The notes under the pieces: generated by a model | Told to the model about the DNA's origin: nothing | The model's input: the letters and a program-made list of their open reading frames with translations, nothing else | Databases searched by the model: none | Assembly: GCA_000169355.1 (NCBI GenBank) | Contig: AAXX01000001.1 | Location: 1,178,001-1,242,000 of the forward strand | Direction: 5' to 3' | DNA from: Flavobacteria bacterium BAL38 | GTDB lineage: Bacteria > Bacteroidota > Bacteroidia > Flavobacteriales > Flavobacteriaceae | Length of the DNA: 64,000 nt | Translations under genes and position numbers: made by a program | Shown here: positions 18,544 through 27,277 of the stretch, piece after piece | How positions within the stretch are numbered: the stretch's first letter is position 1 | Layout: each line of letters begins with the position of its first letter

Positions 18544-18879
18544 ATGAAAAATTCACAATTATACAAAGGCAGTTTGAACACCATTATTATGAGGCTTTTA
18601 GAAGAGCAAGGCAGAATGTATGGCTACGAAATTACGCAGAGAGTAAAAGAAATCACCAAAGGCGAATTACATATTACGGAAGGCGCTTTGTATCCTGCTT
18701 TACACAAATTAGAAGCCGATGGTTTATTAGATGTTGAGGTAGAAAAAGTAGATAATCGTTTAAGAAAATACTACAAACTTACTGAAAAAGGAACCACAGA
18801 AACTGTAACCCGTTTAGCTGAATTGGAAGAATTCATCAAAAACATGCAAACGATTGTAAATCCTAAATTGAGTTATTAA
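18544..18879 (+). CDS. PadR-family transcriptional regulator
   Basis: A 111-residue winged-helix protein. The 'GSLNTIIMRLLEEQGRMYGYEITQRV' helix block, the 'ITEGALYPALHKLEADGLL' recognition helix region and the 'RLRKYYKLTEKG' wing are the standard PadR signature. PadR proteins repress membrane-protein or detoxification genes and are released by a ligand. It begins a two-gene operon with a membrane protein 1 base downstream, the usual arrangement for PadR with its target. The promoter carries a palindrome that could be its own operator. Confidence 0.93.
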   Translation: MKNSQLYKGSLNTIIMRLLEEQGRMYGYEITQRVKEITKGELHITEGALYPALHKLEADGLLDVEVEKVDNRLRKYYKLTEKGTTETVTRLAELEEFIKNMQTIVNPKLSY

Positions 18880-18880
18880 G

Positions 18881-19501
18881 ATGAAGTTGACTCCACAAAA
18901 TCTCCAATTCATAGACAATTACCTAAAGAATAGCGAAGTCATTTATTACGACATTCGTATGGAAATGCTCGACCACGTAGCAACAGCAGTGGAACAAAAA
19001 ATGGAGGCTGAGAATTTAGATTTTTACGATGCTTTCAAAAGTTATATGGTGGTAAATAAAAAAGAAATTTTGAAAGGGAATAAAGAGGAGGGTTTACATT
19101 TTAAAGAGCCTTTGAAAAAATTTGGGTTATTTGTAATTCAGCCATTTCAATTGTTTTTGGCATTTATCACGTACCTAACCGTCTACTTTTTTACGCAGTA
19201 TTTCGGAATAAATGATTTTACAAAATACATTTACATAACATTAATAATTACTTATTTAATCTTTGGATTAATTCATTTCATATTGACTCGAAAAAAGAAG
19301 TTTTATTACATAGACAAAAACTTCTCCATCATTTTTTTGTTATATCAAATAGCCAATCCCTTACATCGAATAGCAAATGAAGGATTTACTTCTTATGTTA
19401 TATTCAATACTATCTTGTTATTTGTATTTTTTGCTTTTCTTCGATTTTATTATTTAGAAATGAAATCTTTTAGACAGAAAAATCAATTTTTATTCCAATA
19501 A
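18881..19501 (+). CDS. PadR-associated membrane protein of unknown function
   Basis: A 206-residue protein with a soluble helical N-terminus ('LQFIDNYLKNSEVIYYDIRMEMLDHVATAVEQKM') and four or five membrane segments from about residue 85 onward. The N-terminal helices resemble the HAAS-type domains often encoded next to PadR regulators. The start lies 1 base after the padR stop, so the pair is surely co-transcribed and this is the probable regulated product. There are no catalytic or transporter motifs. The function is unknown. Confidence 0.8.
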   Translation: MKLTPQNLQFIDNYLKNSEVIYYDIRMEMLDHVATAVEQKMEAENLDFYDAFKSYMVVNKKEILKGNKEEGLHFKEPLKKFGLFVIQPFQLFLAFITYLTVYFFTQYFGINDFTKYIYITLIITYLIFGLIHFILTRKKKFYYIDKNFSIIFLLYQIANPLHRIANEGFTSYVIFNTILLFVFFAFLRFYYLEMKSFRQKNQFLFQ

Positions 19502-19579
19502 AAAACATAGAAACTCATAAAAGAAACATATCCTGAATATGCATTAGAAAATGCTAATTAAAATCAATTTTGTTATTTT

Positions 19580-19629
19580 GAACTTGTTTCAAAATCTTGG
19601 TTTTAAGAGATAGAAACTGAAACAAGTTC
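19580..19629. repeat. REP-like inverted repeat
   Basis: GAACTTGTTTCA (19580-19591) is repeated as its exact reverse complement at 19618-19629, with TTTGACAA beyond the right arm. This resembles interspersed extragenic elements common in flavobacterial genomes. It lies between convergent genes, so it may also act in transcript termination. Confidence 0.6.
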
Positions 19630-19651
19630 AGTTTGACAACGTCTAAAATTA

Positions 19652-20164
19652 TTATTCCATAAACAACGCTTTTAATTCAGTTGCTTCACTTGGTTTCATT
19701 TTTCCAGCTAAGACTAAACTTAGTTGTTTTCTTCTTAAAGCGGCTTCGTATCGTTGTTTTTCTAATTCGGTTTCAGGTTCAATTGGAGGAACTGGAATGG
19801 GTCTTCCCGTTTCGTCAACCGCTACAAAAGTATAAATGGCTTCGTTTGCTTTATTTTTAATACCAGATTCTCTATCTTCAATCCAAACATCAATATAAAT
19901 TTCCATTGAAGAATTAAAAGTTCTTGATACTTTAGATTCAACAGTTACAACACTTCCTAAAGGAATAGCTCTGTTAAACGCTACATGGTTCACCGATGCC
20001 GTTACGCAAATTCTACGTGAATGTCTTCTAGCAGTAATACTCGCTGCTCTATCCATACGAGCTAGCAATTCACCACCAAATAAATTGTTTAAAGGATTCG
20101 TTTCACCTGGTAAAACTAAGTCGGTTAATGTAGTTACCGATTCTGAAGGAAATTTTGGTTGCAT
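19652..20164 (-). CDS. Acyl-CoA thioesterase (hotdog fold, YciA/ACOT type)
   Basis: A 170-residue hotdog-fold thioesterase that releases free acid from acyl-CoA. The 'VLPGETNPLNNLFGGELLARMD' block with 'AASITARRHSRRICVTASVNHVAF' matches cytosolic acyl-CoA hydrolases, which work as oligomers. An in-frame ATG 24 codons upstream (20236) would add an unrelated hydrophobic tail overlapping the terminator of the next gene, so the start at 20164 is chosen. A promoter-like pair lies just upstream on its strand. The C-terminus ('RRKQLSLVLAGKMKP') is a charged helix. The chain-length preference is not evident. Confidence 0.9.
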   Translation of the reverse strand: MQPKFPSESVTTLTDLVLPGETNPLNNLFGGELLARMDRAASITARRHSRRICVTASVNHVAFNRAIPLGSVVTVESKVSRTFNSSMEIYIDVWIEDRESGIKNKANEAIYTFVAVDETGRPIPVPPIEPETELEKQRYEAALRRKQLSLVLAGKMKPSEATELKALFME

Positions 20165-20175
20165 TGTTTTTTTTG

Positions 20176-20210
20176 CAAAGATAATGCGTAATTTGATAAT
20201 TAAATGCAAA
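20176..20210 (-). promoter_or_regulatory. Candidate promoter for the acyl-CoA thioesterase
   Basis: On the minus strand TTTG (20207-20210) precedes TATCTTTG (20176-20183) with a 23-base spacer. The -7 box ends 11 bases before the ATG at 20164. Confidence 0.4.
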
Positions 20211-20233
20211 AAAAAATCCCTAAACAGGGATTT
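20206..20233 (-). terminator. Hairpin terminator of the SPOR-domain gene
   Basis: On the minus strand AAATCCCT and AGGGATTT form an 8-base stem with a 4-base loop, followed by a run of nine Ts. This is a standard intrinsic terminator just after the SPOR gene. Confidence 0.75.
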
Positions 20234-20262
20234 CAATAATTATTATGCAAAGTGTTAAAAAG

Positions 20263-21213
20263 TTATTCTATCATTAACCAAGCTTCTGCATTGTGTGTTT
20301 TTTGTATATTTTTTCTTTCTAGTTGCGCTTCTTCTAATGTTTTATAACTAGCATACACAACAGGAAATAAATTGTGCTTATTTAATGGCAGCATTTTAGC
20401 ACTTTCAAAACCTTCTGACTTTAATTCAGCAATTGCTTTGATAGCATTTTCTTCACTTCTATATGCGCCTGCTATTAAATGATAAGGCATTTTTTCTTCA
20501 ACCGAAGTTGCAACAGTTAATTCAACAGCGTTAACAGGAGTGCTAATTAAAAAAGTAGCTTCTTGGATTTGTTGTTGTACTTTTTCTTGAACGTTTTTTT
20601 GAACCGCTAAAGTTTTAGTCTCAATTTGTTGATCATTATACATTTTGTATCCAAATCCACCACCACCAATTGCGCCAAACATTACAACAAAAACTGCAGC
20701 ATATTTTAAATAAGAATAATCTTTTTTTCTTTCAGGCGTAAAAATAATAGGCGCTTTTTCTTCTAAAGCTTCCACTTCTTTCTTTAAAACTTCTCTAGTA
20801 ATTTCTGGAGAAATAAATGAAGATAATCCAAAAGAATCTGTTAAGTAATTAACAGTATTAGCGGGTTCAAAAACCCAATTCATTTCGTTATTAACAGAAA
20901 TTTCACCTACATTTTTAACAACAACTCTATTGCGGTTTTGTAACAAATACATCCATTCATTTACGATTTCACTAATTTTAACAACTGCTAATTCGTACGA
21001 CATTTTTTCTTGTAATGCCACATGATTCGCTAACAAGCCATCGTTGTTTTTTACATTCGCATTAAATGATATCACTTTTTTTGGCGGAAAAAACGAACTT
21101 GCGCTACCAGTTACATGAGCAGAAACAGTTTCGGTTAAAAATGCACCAAAACCAGGAACAGTAACGCACTGATAACGATATAATAAGTCGGAAATGTGTT
21201 TTTCTAAAAGCAT
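20263..21213 (-). CDS. HU/CCDC81-like N-terminal and SPOR C-terminal membrane protein
   Basis: A 316-residue protein. The N-terminal about 150 residues ('LLYRYQCVTVPGFGAFLTE', 'LLANHVALQEKMSYELAVVKI') fit the two HU-like CCDC81 prokaryotic domains. A single membrane helix lies near 169-190 (YAAVFVVMFGAIGGGGFGY), and a SPOR domain fills about 240-316 (PYHLIAGAYRSEENAIKAIAEL). SPOR domains bind denuded septal peptidoglycan, so this protein should sit in the inner membrane with SPOR in the periplasm and the HU-like part inside, perhaps linking division sites with the chromosome or cytoskeleton. It is a lone gene with its own terminator. The partner is unknown. Confidence 0.88.
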   Translation of the reverse strand: MLLEKHISDLLYRYQCVTVPGFGAFLTETVSAHVTGSASSFFPPKKVISFNANVKNNDGLLANHVALQEKMSYELAVVKISEIVNEWMYLLQNRNRVVVKNVGEISVNNEMNWVFEPANTVNYLTDSFGLSSFISPEITREVLKKEVEALEEKAPIIFTPERKKDYSYLKYAAVFVVMFGAIGGGGFGYKMYNDQQIETKTLAVQKNVQEKVQQQIQEATFLISTPVNAVELTVATSVEEKMPYHLIAGAYRSEENAIKAIAELKSEGFESAKMLPLNKHNLFPVVYASYKTLEEAQLERKNIQKTHNAEAWLMIE

Positions 21214-21324
21214 AACAACAAAGTTAAATAATCAATAGCAATATCAAAATTTTATCAACAAAAATTATTAACAATCGCAATTTTTTAAGTAAATAATTGG
21301 AATTAAGTTGATTGTGATTTTATT

Positions 21325-21405
21325 CGTCATCCTGAGCTTGTCGAAGGGCTGCTGTCCGCTCTACACGGTGCCGCTCCCATCAGTCCCGAAACTTCAGGAT
21401 AGATA
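21325..21405. repeat. GC-rich REP-like element
   Basis: About 44 of 74 bases (21327-21400) are G or C, against a strongly AT-rich background. It begins with CATCCTGAGCTTGTCGAAGG, a string I recognise as recurrent in intergenic DNA of many bacteria. ATCCTGA at 21329-21335 is inverted as TCAGGAT at 21394-21400. It is probably one copy of an interspersed family; copy number cannot be judged here. Confidence 0.55.
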
Positions 21406-21501
21406 GCATTTTATTTTCTTTCTTGGTCTTTGTTTTCTATGTAAAAATGGAATATCTTCTGCGGTTAAGATAATTTTCTATGTTTCTATGTGGTAAAAAC
21501 C

Positions 21502-21532
21502 TTTGCATTATTCTTAAAAAGAACTATTTTTG
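21502..21532 (+). promoter_or_regulatory. dprA promoter
   Basis: TTTG (21502-21505), a 19-base spacer and TATTTTTG (21525-21532) match the Bacteroidota consensus almost ideally. The -7 box ends 36 bases before the preferred dprA ATG at 21569. It falls inside the longer ORF beginning at 21530, which argues against that earlier start. Confidence 0.65.
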
Positions 21533-21568
21533 TTCTTCAATTATACGCCAAATAAATTTTTATACGCC

Positions 21569-22681
21569 ATGACACAGTCAGAATTATACCACACGCTTGC
21601 GTTGATGCAAGTAGAAGGAGTAGGAGATGTAATCGCTAAAAAACTCATTCAACATTTCGGCAATGCCGAGGAAGTTTTCGCTTCAAATAAATCACAACTT
21701 CAAAAAATAGACGGCATTGGTTCGGTTTTAATTAAAAACCTTCAAGATAAATCTGTTTTTACAAAAGTTGAAACTGAACTTCAATTTATTGCTAAAGAAA
21801 ATATTTCCACCACTTATTTTCAAGAAGAAAACTACCCAGAACGATTAAAACACTGCTACGATAGTCCGGTTCTTATGTTCCAAGCAGGAAATATCGACAT
21901 ACAAAATAGAAGAATTATAAGCATTGTAGGCACTAGGCAAATTACGTCTTATGGAATGGAATTTACCAAAAAATTAATTGAAGAGATTGCACCATTAAAT
22001 CCTATAATTGTTAGTGGTTTTGCTTATGGTGTTGATATTTATGCACATCAAATTGCAATGGATTGCGGTTTGCAAACTATAGGTGTTTTAGCTCACGGAT
22101 TAAATCAAATTTATCCTAAAACACACAAAAAATACATGGCAAAAATGGAGCTAAATGGTGGTTTTTTTACCGAATTTTGGAGTTCGAGCAATCCTGATAA
22201 AGAAAACTTTATCAAACGAAATCGTATTGTAGCTGGAATAAGTGAAGCTACTATTGTTGTTGAAAGTGCTGAAAAAGGAGGTTCGTTAGTTACGGCTAAT
22301 TTAGCTAACGACTACAATAGAGATGTGTTTGCAGTTCCTGGTAGAATAACTGATAAATACAGCCAAGGTTGTAATAATTTAATTAAGACGCAGCGTGCAA
22401 ATTTACTTTCTTCGGCAGCAGATTTGGTTTATATTTTGAATTGGGAAATTAATTCAAAAGCACGAAAAGACAATAATGCAATTCAAAAACAACTTTTTAT
22501 TTCCTTAACAGAAGAAGAACAATTAATCTATGATTATCTTCAAAAAACGGGTAAAGAAATGATGGATATTATTGCTTTAGAATGTAATTTTCCTATTTAT
22601 CGGATTTCTTCTATTTTGTTGAATATGGAATTAAAAGGAGTAGTTAGACCTTTACCTGGAAAAATGTTTGAGGTGGTTTAA
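21569..22681 (+). CDS. dprA: DNA-processing protein DprA
   Basis: A 370-residue DprA/Smf protein that binds incoming single-stranded DNA and loads RecA during natural transformation. In order: an N-terminal HhH/SAM-like domain ('LMQVEGVGDVIAKKLIQHFG'), the Rossmann-like core with 'IVSGFAYGVDIYAHQIAM', 'FIKRNRIVAGISEATIVVESAEKGGSLVTANLA' and 'VFAVPG', and a C-terminal winged helix ('IALECNFPIYRISSILLNMELKGVV'). The start at 21569 (MTQSELYHTLALMQ) fits the family and the promoter; the ATG at 21530 does not. Next downstream is ppc, 35 bases away. Confidence 0.95.
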   Translation: MTQSELYHTLALMQVEGVGDVIAKKLIQHFGNAEEVFASNKSQLQKIDGIGSVLIKNLQDKSVFTKVETELQFIAKENISTTYFQEENYPERLKHCYDSPVLMFQAGNIDIQNRRIISIVGTRQITSYGMEFTKKLIEEIAPLNPIIVSGFAYGVDIYAHQIAMDCGLQTIGVLAHGLNQIYPKTHKKYMAKMELNGGFFTEFWSSSNPDKENFIKRNRIVAGISEATIVVESAEKGGSLVTANLANDYNRDVFAVPGRITDKYSQGCNNLIKTQRANLLSSAADLVYILNWEINSKARKDNNAIQKQLFISLTEEEQLIYDYLQKTGKEMMDIIALECNFPIYRISSILLNMELKGVVRPLPGKMFEVV

Positions 22682-22716
22682 TTTAAATCTCGTAAATTAG
22701 TACAAATTTAAATACC

Positions 22717-25290
22717 ATGTACACACTTCCAAAAATCGAGCGTTTTAATCAAAATGTTGCTTCAAAATATAATATTTACAACAGTGTTTTTATCACTTTA
22801 CCATTCGACGAAATAAACAATACAGGTGTTTTACTACCACTATTTTCAGAAGTTTGTGAAAACGGATTTAAAAATAACCAAAGTCCAGAAGAAATATTTG
22901 ACACTTTTGTTTCTAAATATTTAGACAATCCAACGCAACAAGAAAAAGAATCGTTAATGTTTCGATTTATTCAATATATTGAACGTCAAGTGGTGCTTTT
23001 TGATGCCATAGAAGATGCCGCTTTTTCAGTTGTTAATAATTTGGAAGGCAGAGGTTCGTTACGTGACATGAAAGAAAATGCCGAACAAAAAAACAAACAA
23101 GAAGAACTAAAAGAGTTTTTGGAAAATTTTAAAATAAGAACTGTTTTAACTGCACATCCTACACAATTTTACCCAGGTTCGGTTTTAGGAATTATAACTG
23201 ATTTAACCGAAGCAATAAGAGAAAACAATTTAAATTCTATAAAAGAATTATTAGCACAATTAGGCAAAACACCTTTTATAAAACACGAAAAACCAACACC
23301 ATATGACGAAGCAGTTAGTCTTATATGGTATTTGGAAAACGTGTTTTATGAAACCGCTGGAGCGATGATGCAATACATTCAAAAAAATATTTTAAAGGGC
23401 GAAATGCCGAAAAATGACATTTTAAATTTAGGTTTTTGGCCCGGTGGCGATAGAGATGGAAATCCGTACGTAACCACCGAAATCACTTTAAAAGTGGCAG
23501 ATAGATTAAGAACGTCTATTTTAAAAAGTTACTACAATGACATTCGAAAATTAAAAAGAAAACTAACTTTTGCAGGAGTTGATATCATAATTGCCGATAT
23601 TGAAAGTAAGTTATATCGTTCTGTTTTTTATTCTCAAGGAGAAATTTTCATCACTTTAGAAGATTTAAAAGATAAATTATTGCAGGTTAAAATGTTGGTT
23701 ACAACCAAACACCAATCACTTTATATAGATGAAATTGATTTGTTATTGAATAAACTAAATTTATTTGGATTCCATTTTGCAACACTAGATATTCGCCAAA
23801 ACAGTAAAATTCATGCTCGTGTTTTTGATGCAATTATAGCAAATAAAAAAACCAACTTCCCGGAGAATTATAAAACACTTTCTGAAGACGATAAATTTCA
23901 TTTTTTATCAAATGTTTTTTCTGATTTAGACGTTACTGATTTTGAAGATGAAATCGTAAAATCAACAATTGGATCTATTAAAGCCATGAAAACAATTCAG
24001 CAAAATAATGGTGAAAAAGCTTCCAACAGATATATAATAAGCAATAATGAAAGTGCTTTACATGTTTTTGAAACCTTAAGTATGTTTCATTTATGTGGAT
24101 GGAAAAATCCTACGGTTGATATTGTACCGCTTTTTGAATCGGTAGAAGATTTGGAAAAAGCAGATCGTGTTATGGAGCAATTATACACGAATGAAACTTA
24201 CGCAAATCATTTAAAGATGCGTGGAAATGAGCAAACTATTATGCTTGGTTTTTCTGACGGGACAAAAGATGGTGGTTATTTAATGGCGAATTGGGGAATT
24301 TACAAAGCAAAAGAAGCGCTAACCGCTATTTCAAGAAAATACGATATTAAAGTGGTATTTTTTGATGGTCGTGGCGGACCACCAGCTCGTGGCGGAGGAA
24401 AAACCAATAAATTTTATGCTTCATTAGGACCAACAATCGAAAACCAGCAAATTCAATTAACCGTGCAAGGGCAAACCATTAGTTCTAATTTTGGCACAAT
24501 AGATTCTTGTCGTTACAATTTAGAAAATTTATTAAGTGCAGGAGCAAAGAATCAGGTGTTTACTAAAAACGAAAACGAATTAACTTCTGAAGAAAAAGAA
24601 GTGTTGCAAAACCTTTCGGAAATTAGTTATCAAAAATATGTTGATTTTAAAAATCACGAAATGTTTGTGCCTTATTTGGAACGAATGAGTACGTTGAATT
24701 ATTACGCAAAAACCAATATTGGAAGTCGCCCATCTAAAAGAAATGCTTCTGACAAATTGAATTTTGCAGATTTAAGAGCGATACCTTTTGTGGGTTCGTG
24801 GAGTCAATTGAAACAAAATGTTCCTGGGTTTTTTGGAGTGGGAACCGCATTGAAAAATTACGAAGACAACAACGAATGGCAAAAAGTTTCCGATTTATAC
24901 CACAACTCGTTATTCTTTAAAACGCTTATCGAAAACAGTATGATGGCATTGAGCAAATCGTTCTTTCCATTAACTGCTTACATGAAAAATGATAAAGAAT
25001 TTGGCGAATTTTGGCAATTGATTTACACCGAATTTTTAGAAACCAAACGTTTGTTATTGAAGCTTTCGGGCTACTCAGCATTAATGGAAAACTATCCTGA
25101 CGGAAAAGCATCCGTTGAACTTCGTGAGAAAATTGTTTTGCCACTTTTAACTATTCAGCAATATGCGTTATTAAAAATTAAAGAATTAAAAGAGAGCGAA
25201 ACTCCAAATGAAAAGCAAATTGCTATTTATGAAAAAATAGTAACGCGTTCGTTGTTTGGAAATATTAATGCGAGTAGAAATTCGGCTTAA
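22717..25290 (+). CDS. ppc: Phosphoenolpyruvate carboxylase
   Basis: An 857-residue cytosolic enzyme that carboxylates PEP with bicarbonate to oxaloacetate, replenishing the TCA cycle. Conserved blocks include TAHPTQ with the catalytic His, 'GFWPGGDRDGNPYV', 'LGFSDGTKDGGYLMANW' and 'FFDGRGGPPARGGGKTNKF'. The length is normal for the family. It follows dprA by 35 bases on the same strand, so it may share a transcript, although an unrecognised promoter in the short spacer is possible. A strong bidirectional terminator follows. No frameshift or missing block was seen. Confidence 0.96.
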   Translation: MYTLPKIERFNQNVASKYNIYNSVFITLPFDEINNTGVLLPLFSEVCENGFKNNQSPEEIFDTFVSKYLDNPTQQEKESLMFRFIQYIERQVVLFDAIEDAAFSVVNNLEGRGSLRDMKENAEQKNKQEELKEFLENFKIRTVLTAHPTQFYPGSVLGIITDLTEAIRENNLNSIKELLAQLGKTPFIKHEKPTPYDEAVSLIWYLENVFYETAGAMMQYIQKNILKGEMPKNDILNLGFWPGGDRDGNPYVTTEITLKVADRLRTSILKSYYNDIRKLKRKLTFAGVDIIIADIESKLYRSVFYSQGEIFITLEDLKDKLLQVKMLVTTKHQSLYIDEIDLLLNKLNLFGFHFATLDIRQNSKIHARVFDAIIANKKTNFPENYKTLSEDDKFHFLSNVFSDLDVTDFEDEIVKSTIGSIKAMKTIQQNNGEKASNRYIISNNESALHVFETLSMFHLCGWKNPTVDIVPLFESVEDLEKADRVMEQLYTNETYANHLKMRGNEQTIMLGFSDGTKDGGYLMANWGIYKAKEALTAISRKYDIKVVFFDGRGGPPARGGGKTNKFYASLGPTIENQQIQLTVQGQTISSNFGTIDSCRYNLENLLSAGAKNQVFTKNENELTSEEKEVLQNLSEISYQKYVDFKNHEMFVPYLERMSTLNYYAKTNIGSRPSKRNASDKLNFADLRAIPFVGSWSQLKQNVPGFFGVGTALKNYEDNNEWQKVSDLYHNSLFFKTLIENSMMALSKSFFPLTAYMKNDKEFGEFWQLIYTEFLETKRLLLKLSGYSALMENYPDGKASVELREKIVLPLLTIQQYALLKIKELKESETPNEKQIAIYEKIVTRSLFGNINASRNSA

Positions 25291-25310
25291 CAGAATTTTT
25301 TAAAGAATAA

Positions 25311-25350
25311 AAAACCTCAAAGTTTAGAAGTCTAAACTTTGAGGTTTTTA
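25311..25350. terminator. Bidirectional terminator between ppc and trpS
   Basis: An 18-base perfect inverted repeat (25311-25328 and 25331-25348) with A/T runs on both sides. It can terminate ppc on the plus strand and trpS on the minus strand. Confidence 0.85.
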
Positions 25351-25369
25351 AATTTATAGGAATTGGTTT

Positions 25370-26338
25370 TTAATACCCCAACTTCTCTCTCACTCTTTTT
25401 AAAACGCCATTTGCTACTTCACCCGCTTTTGCAGCACCTTCAAGCAATAACTGGTCTACTTCTTCCAAGTTGTTAATGTAGTAATTGTACTTTTCTCTTT
25501 CGGTTTTGAATTTCTCAACAATCAATTCAAATAAAGCTTGTTTCGCGTGACCGTAGCCGTAATTTCCAGCTAAATAATTAGTTTTCATTGCTTCTGTTTC
25601 TTCAGGAGTTGCTAACAATTTATACAATGCAAAACAATTGCAAGTGTCTGGATTTTTTGGTTCTTCAAGAGGTGTACTATCGGTTTGAATTCCCATTATT
25701 TGTTTGCGAAGGGCTTTATCGTCAACAAAAATATTAATGAAATTGTTTCTCGATTTACTCATTTTTTGTCCGTCAGTTCCCGGAACATACATAGTTTCTT
25801 CGCTTGTTTTTCCTTCAGGTAACACAAAAGTTTCACCCATTTGATGGTTAAAACGCGAAGCTACATCACGAGTAATTTCAAGATGTTGCATTTGATCTTT
25901 TCCAACCGGAACAATATTGGCATCGTACAATAAAATATCGGCCGCCATTAGCATAGGATACGTAAATAATCCGGCATTTACATCTTCTAATCTATCCGCT
26001 TTATCTTTAAAAGAATGCGCTAATGTTAATCGTTGAAACGGAAAGAAACAACTTAAATACCAAGACAATTCTGCCGTTTGTGGCACATCTGATTGACGAT
26101 AAAAAATTACTTTATCAGTATTTAATCCGCAAGCAAGCCAAGTTGCCGCCGTACTATAGGTGTTTTGTCTTAATTCATCGCCATTTTTAATTTGCGTAAT
26201 CGAATGCAAATCGGCAATAAAAAGAAACGATTGATTATCAGGATTTTCTGCCATTTGAATAGCAGGTAATATTGCTCCTAATAGATTTCCTAAGTGTGGC
26301 GTTCCTGTACTTTGAACTCCGGTTAAAATTTTTGCCAT
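25370..26338 (-). CDS. trpS: Tryptophan--tRNA ligase
   Basis: A class I aminoacyl-tRNA synthetase of 322 residues that charges tRNA-Trp. The HIGH-type signature is TGTPHLGN (11-18) and the KMSKS loop is at 192-196. The C-terminal anticodon-binding helices end in 'ANGVLKRVREKLGY'. The length is typical of bacterial TrpRS. It converges on ppc and shares a terminator with it, and is divergent from plsC. A -7 box candidate lies 18-25 bases upstream. Confidence 0.96.
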   Translation of the reverse strand: MAKILTGVQSTGTPHLGNLLGAILPAIQMAENPDNQSFLFIADLHSITQIKNGDELRQNTYSTAATWLACGLNTDKVIFYRQSDVPQTAELSWYLSCFFPFQRLTLAHSFKDKADRLEDVNAGLFTYPMLMAADILLYDANIVPVGKDQMQHLEITRDVASRFNHQMGETFVLPEGKTSEETMYVPGTDGQKMSKSRNNFINIFVDDKALRKQIMGIQTDSTPLEEPKNPDTCNCFALYKLLATPEETEAMKTNYLAGNYGYGHAKQALFELIVEKFKTEREKYNYYINNLEEVDQLLLEGAAKAGEVANGVLKRVREKLGY

Positions 26339-26355
26339 TATTAAACTAATTTTTG

Positions 26356-26363
26356 CAAATGTA
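26356..26363 (-). promoter_or_regulatory. Candidate -7 box for trpS
   Basis: Minus-strand TACATTTG matches TAnnTTTG and lies 18 bases before the trpS ATG at 26338. The -33 element is not evident. Confidence 0.4.
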
Positions 26364-26415
26364 AACCATAATGTAAAAAGGGAAAAGTAAAACCGCTAAG
26401 TTTTATTAAAATCAT

Positions 26416-26423
26416 TACTTTTG
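26416..26423 (+). promoter_or_regulatory. Candidate -7 box for the plsC-like gene
   Basis: TACTTTTG matches TAnnTTTG and lies 23 bases before the ATG at 26446. No clear TTTG -33 element is seen. Confidence 0.4.
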
Positions 26424-26445
26424 AAATTCTAATAGTAGAAAATCG

Positions 26446-27186
26446 ATGAAATTTTTAAAATATCCACTTACATTATTATATCGAATTTGGTTTTATATTT
26501 TGGTTTTAGTTCCAATAATAGTATTGTTTCCGTTTATTTTTGTCACTATTTTAAGTGAGAAAACCTATTCGTTATTTTTTAAAATTGCACGAATTTGGTC
26601 TAAGATTATTTTAATAGGCATGGGTTTTAATTACAAGATTGAAGGAAGCGAAGTTTTTGAAGAAGGAAAAAGTTACATGTTGGTGGCCAATCATACTTCA
26701 ATGACCGATATTATGCTAATGCTAATTGCGGTTAAAAATCATCCTTTTGTATTTGTAGGAAAAAAAGAATTGGCTAAGATTCCACTATTTGGATTTATTT
26801 ATAAACGTGTTTGTATATTAGTAGATAGAGCAAACAGTAAAAGTCGTTATCAGGTTTTTGAACGAGCACAAAAGAGAATCGAACAAGGATTGAGTATTTG
26901 TATTTTTCCTGAAGGCGGTGTTCCAGAAGAACATATTATTTTAGATGAATTTAAAGATGGTGCTTTTAGAATTGCAATTGAACATGGTTTACCAATAGTT
27001 CCTATGGTATTTTTTGATAATAAGAAAAGACTTTCATATACTTTCTTCACCGGAAGTCCGGGTAAAATGCGAGCTAAAATTTTTCCTATAATTGAAACTA
27101 AAGGAAAAACATTAGAAGACAGACATGAGTTAAAAAAGCAAGTACGTCAAATTATTTTAGCACCTTTAGAAAACGACATGAAATAA
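26446..27186 (+). CDS. 1-acyl-sn-glycerol-3-phosphate acyltransferase (PlsC family)
   Basis: A 246-residue inner-membrane acyltransferase that converts lysophosphatidic acid to phosphatidic acid. A membrane helix occupies about 13-37. The catalytic NHX4D motif is NHTSMTD (82-88) and the substrate-binding FPEGG is at 154-158, followed by an 'IVPMVFFDNKK' block. The gene is single, between trpS (divergent) and a terminator. Phospholipid acylation is the default assignment; ornithine-lipid or other lyso-acyltransferases share these motifs. Confidence 0.9.
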   Translation: MKFLKYPLTLLYRIWFYILVLVPIIVLFPFIFVTILSEKTYSLFFKIARIWSKIILIGMGFNYKIEGSEVFEEGKSYMLVANHTSMTDIMLMLIAVKNHPFVFVGKKELAKIPLFGFIYKRVCILVDRANSKSRYQVFERAQKRIEQGLSICIFPEGGVPEEHIILDEFKDGAFRIAIEHGLPIVPMVFFDNKKRLSYTFFTGSPGKMRAKIFPIIETKGKTLEDRHELKKQVRQIILAPLENDMK

Positions 27187-27215
27187 AAAAGTCCAAACGC
27201 ATTTGGACTTTTTCA
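27184..27215 (+). terminator. Intrinsic terminator after the plsC-like gene
   Basis: AAAAAGTCCAAA (27186-27197) and TTTGGACTTTTT (27202-27213) form a perfect 12-base stem with a 4-base loop; the stem starts at the last base of the stop codon. Confidence 0.8.
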
Positions 27216-27277
27216 GCTTCGTTTTAACTAGAAACGAAACAACTTAACTAAAAATTTTAAACTTAACCAACTTAAGT

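Larger units (their letters stand above)
21214..21568. other. 355-base intergenic region with a GC-rich island and the dprA promoter
   Basis: The spacer between divergent genes has three parts: an AT-rich leader to about 21324, a GC-rich patch at 21325-21405 described separately, and AT-rich sequence carrying the dprA promoter. I see no convincing small gene in it. Confidence 0.6.
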
